Positions 4,757 through 5,812 of a stretch of 5,812 bases of DNA are shown here, in pieces; the first letter of the stretch is position 1; each line of letters begins with the position of its first letter. The notes beneath the pieces are model-generated. The model saw nothing but the letters and a program-made list of their open reading frames with translations, ran no database searches and had not been told where the DNA came from. The position numbers and the translations under genes are program-made. Origin of the DNA: DATGEO01 sp035310015 (lineage in GTDB: Bacteria > Chloroflexota > Dormibacteria > Dormibacterales > Dormibacteraceae); the NCBI GenBank assembly GCA_035310015.1, contig DATGEO010000081.1:1-5812 (forward strand). The letters are read 5' to 3'.

Positions 4757-5812
4757 TTAACCGGTAAGCCGCACGGTAGCGGCATCGAAGCCGTCCGGAT
4801 AAATGGCGTGCCGCTCGTGCACGACCGTCCGCCGGCGCAGCACCACCGACTGCACGAGCCCCAGCGCCGCCAGGGTGGTGATCGTGGCCGAGCCGCCGTA
4901 GGAGATCAGCGGCAGCGGGATGCCCGCGATCGGCAGCACCCCGATGTTCATGCCGACGTTCTCGACGAACTGGCTGAACACCATCACGAAGACGCCCCCA
5001 GCGATCAGCTCGCCAAAGCGGTCGGGCGCGACCGCGGCCGCCTTCAGGACCCGAACGAGGAGGGTGCCGAAGATCGCGAGGAGGAACAGGCTTCCGAGCA
5101 GGCCGAACTGCTCCGCGTAGATGGCGAACACGAAGTCGGTCGCGCGCTCGGGCACGAAGCCGAGCTGGCCCTGCAGGCCGTGGAGCCATCCCTGGCCGAA
5201 GAACCCTCCGGCGCCGACAGCGATGCGGGCCTGGAGCAGGTTGTAGCCTGCGCCGAGCGGGTCGCTGCTCGGGTTGAGGAAGATCTCGAGGCGGCGGCGC
5301 TGGTACCCGTGCAGGACGAGCGGCAGCACCGGGATCGTGACCACCGCGGCGAGCCCGATCGATGCGAGCTGCGCCGGGCGGGCGCCGCCCAGGAACAGCA
5401 TGCCGACGAGGATGGCGGCGAAGACGATCGTCGTCCCCAGGTCGGGCTGGGTGAGGATCAGGGCCGCGGGCGGCGCCGCGAGCGCGAGGACGGCGGCGAA
5501 CCGGCGCCAGGACAGCGAGGGCTGCCGCCCGAGAAAGGCCGCGAGAGTGACCACCAGCAGGAGCTTGGACAGCTCCGACGGCTCGAGCGGAAAGCCGGCG
5601 ACCGAGAGCCACCGCCTCGCGCCCAGGGCCGAGCGGCCGACGAGGTGGACGGCGAGCAGCAGCAGCACCATGCCCCCGTACAGGGCCGCCGCCGGCGGCA
5701 TCAGCCGCCTGTAGTCGAGGGCGGCGGCGAGGACGTAGGCGCCGGCGCCGAGCACGATCCACAGCGACTGCTTCGCCGAGTCCGCGCCGGCGCTGTAGAT
5801 CGTCATGATCCC
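4757..5812 (-). CDS. rodA: RodA, SEDS-family peptidoglycan glycosyltransferase (5' end outside window)
   Basis: The frame is open to the right edge and ends at TAA 4759-4757. About 351 residues are visible; numbering here is from the first ATG (5806). The visible start reads GIMTIYSAG, which matches the end of the first membrane segment in RodA (usually G-L-x-M-I-Y-S-A), so that ATG is internal and roughly 20-40 residues are missing. The SEDS features are LEPSELSKLLL (74-84), TQPDLGT (119-125), GAGYNLLQARIAVGAGGFFG (185-204), QGQLGFVPERATDFVFAIYAEQFG (about 212-235) with the presumed catalytic aspartate D224, and the hallmark GIPLPLISYGGS (295-306). Ten or so hydrophobic helices fit a multi-pass membrane enzyme. 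RodA polymerises lipid II with its partner PBP2 in the elongasome. FtsW is the alternative, but TDFVFAIYAEQ and the placement before rplU favour RodA. The partner pbp2 gene may lie to the right. Confidence 0.92.
   Translation of the reverse strand, partial: GIMTIYSAGADSAKQSLWIVLGAGAYVLAAALDYRRLMPPAAALYGGMVLLLLAVHLVGRSALGARRWLSVAGFPLEPSELSKLLLVVTLAAFLGRQPSLSWRRFAAVLALAAPPAALILTQPDLGTTIVFAAILVGMLFLGGARPAQLASIGLAAVVTIPVLPLVLHGYQRRRLEIFLNPSSDPLGAGYNLLQARIAVGAGGFFGQGWLHGLQGQLGFVPERATDFVFAIYAEQFGLLGSLFLLAIFGTLLVRVLKAAAVAPDRFGELIAGGVFVMVFSQFVENVGMNIGVLPIAGIPLPLISYGGSATITTLAALGLVQSVVLRRRTVVHERHAIYPDGFDAATVRLTG

Noticed and set aside
4218..5762. Single 514-codon - strand frame joining rodA territory to rplU
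   Set aside because: Only the last 149 or so codons (rplU) encode a known protein. The upstream part is the wrong frame of rodA, so this is not a real fusion.
1..5812. CRISPR array, transposase, tRNA or a hidden novel multi-gene system
   Set aside because: No regularly spaced repeats, tRNA-like cloverleaf or mobile-element gene was seen. Nearly all the sequence is accounted for by recognised core genes.

Overview
The window is a very GC-rich (clearly above 60% by eye), densely coding bacterial chromosome segment. It holds two converging gene blocks. The organism cannot be named from the sequence. The order rodA-rplU-rpmA-obg-nadD-rsfS, together with tadB/tadC and an HspR-like MerR regulator, suggests a high-GC member of the Terrabacteria-like groups (Actinomycetota, Chloroflexota or Candidatus Dormibacterota). 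This is inference from gene order and protein style, not from a search.

Left block, + strand, positions 1-1733: the 3' part of tadB, a complete tadC, and a small MerR-family (HspR-like) regulator. TadB and TadC form the inner-membrane platform of a Tad / type IVc pilus machine. The regulator's TTG codon follows the tadC stop with no gap, so it is probably the last cistron of the same transcript.

Right block, - strand, from the right edge down to 1730: rodA (5' end outside the window), an 89-base intergenic stretch with a palindromic element and a possible promoter, then rplU (bL21), rpmA (bL27), obg/cgtA, nadD and rsfS. The last five are tightly packed: rplU/rpmA share one base (TAATG), obg/nadD overlap by four (GTGA), and the other gaps are short. 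The block combines lateral cell-wall synthesis (RodA), two large-subunit ribosomal proteins, two factors acting on the large subunit (Obg, RsfS) and NAD synthesis (NadD), all growth-linked functions.

The blocks converge with no spacer. The palindrome CTAG at 1730-1733 provides the TAG stop of the MerR gene on + and the TAG stop of rsfS on -.

No CRISPR, tRNA, rRNA, transposase or obvious novel multi-gene system is visible. The points most worth a second look are the missing canonical start codon at the Obg family N-terminus, the REP-like palindromic element before rplU, the HspR-like regulator attached to a tad operon, the charged tail on bL21, and the shared CTAG stop.
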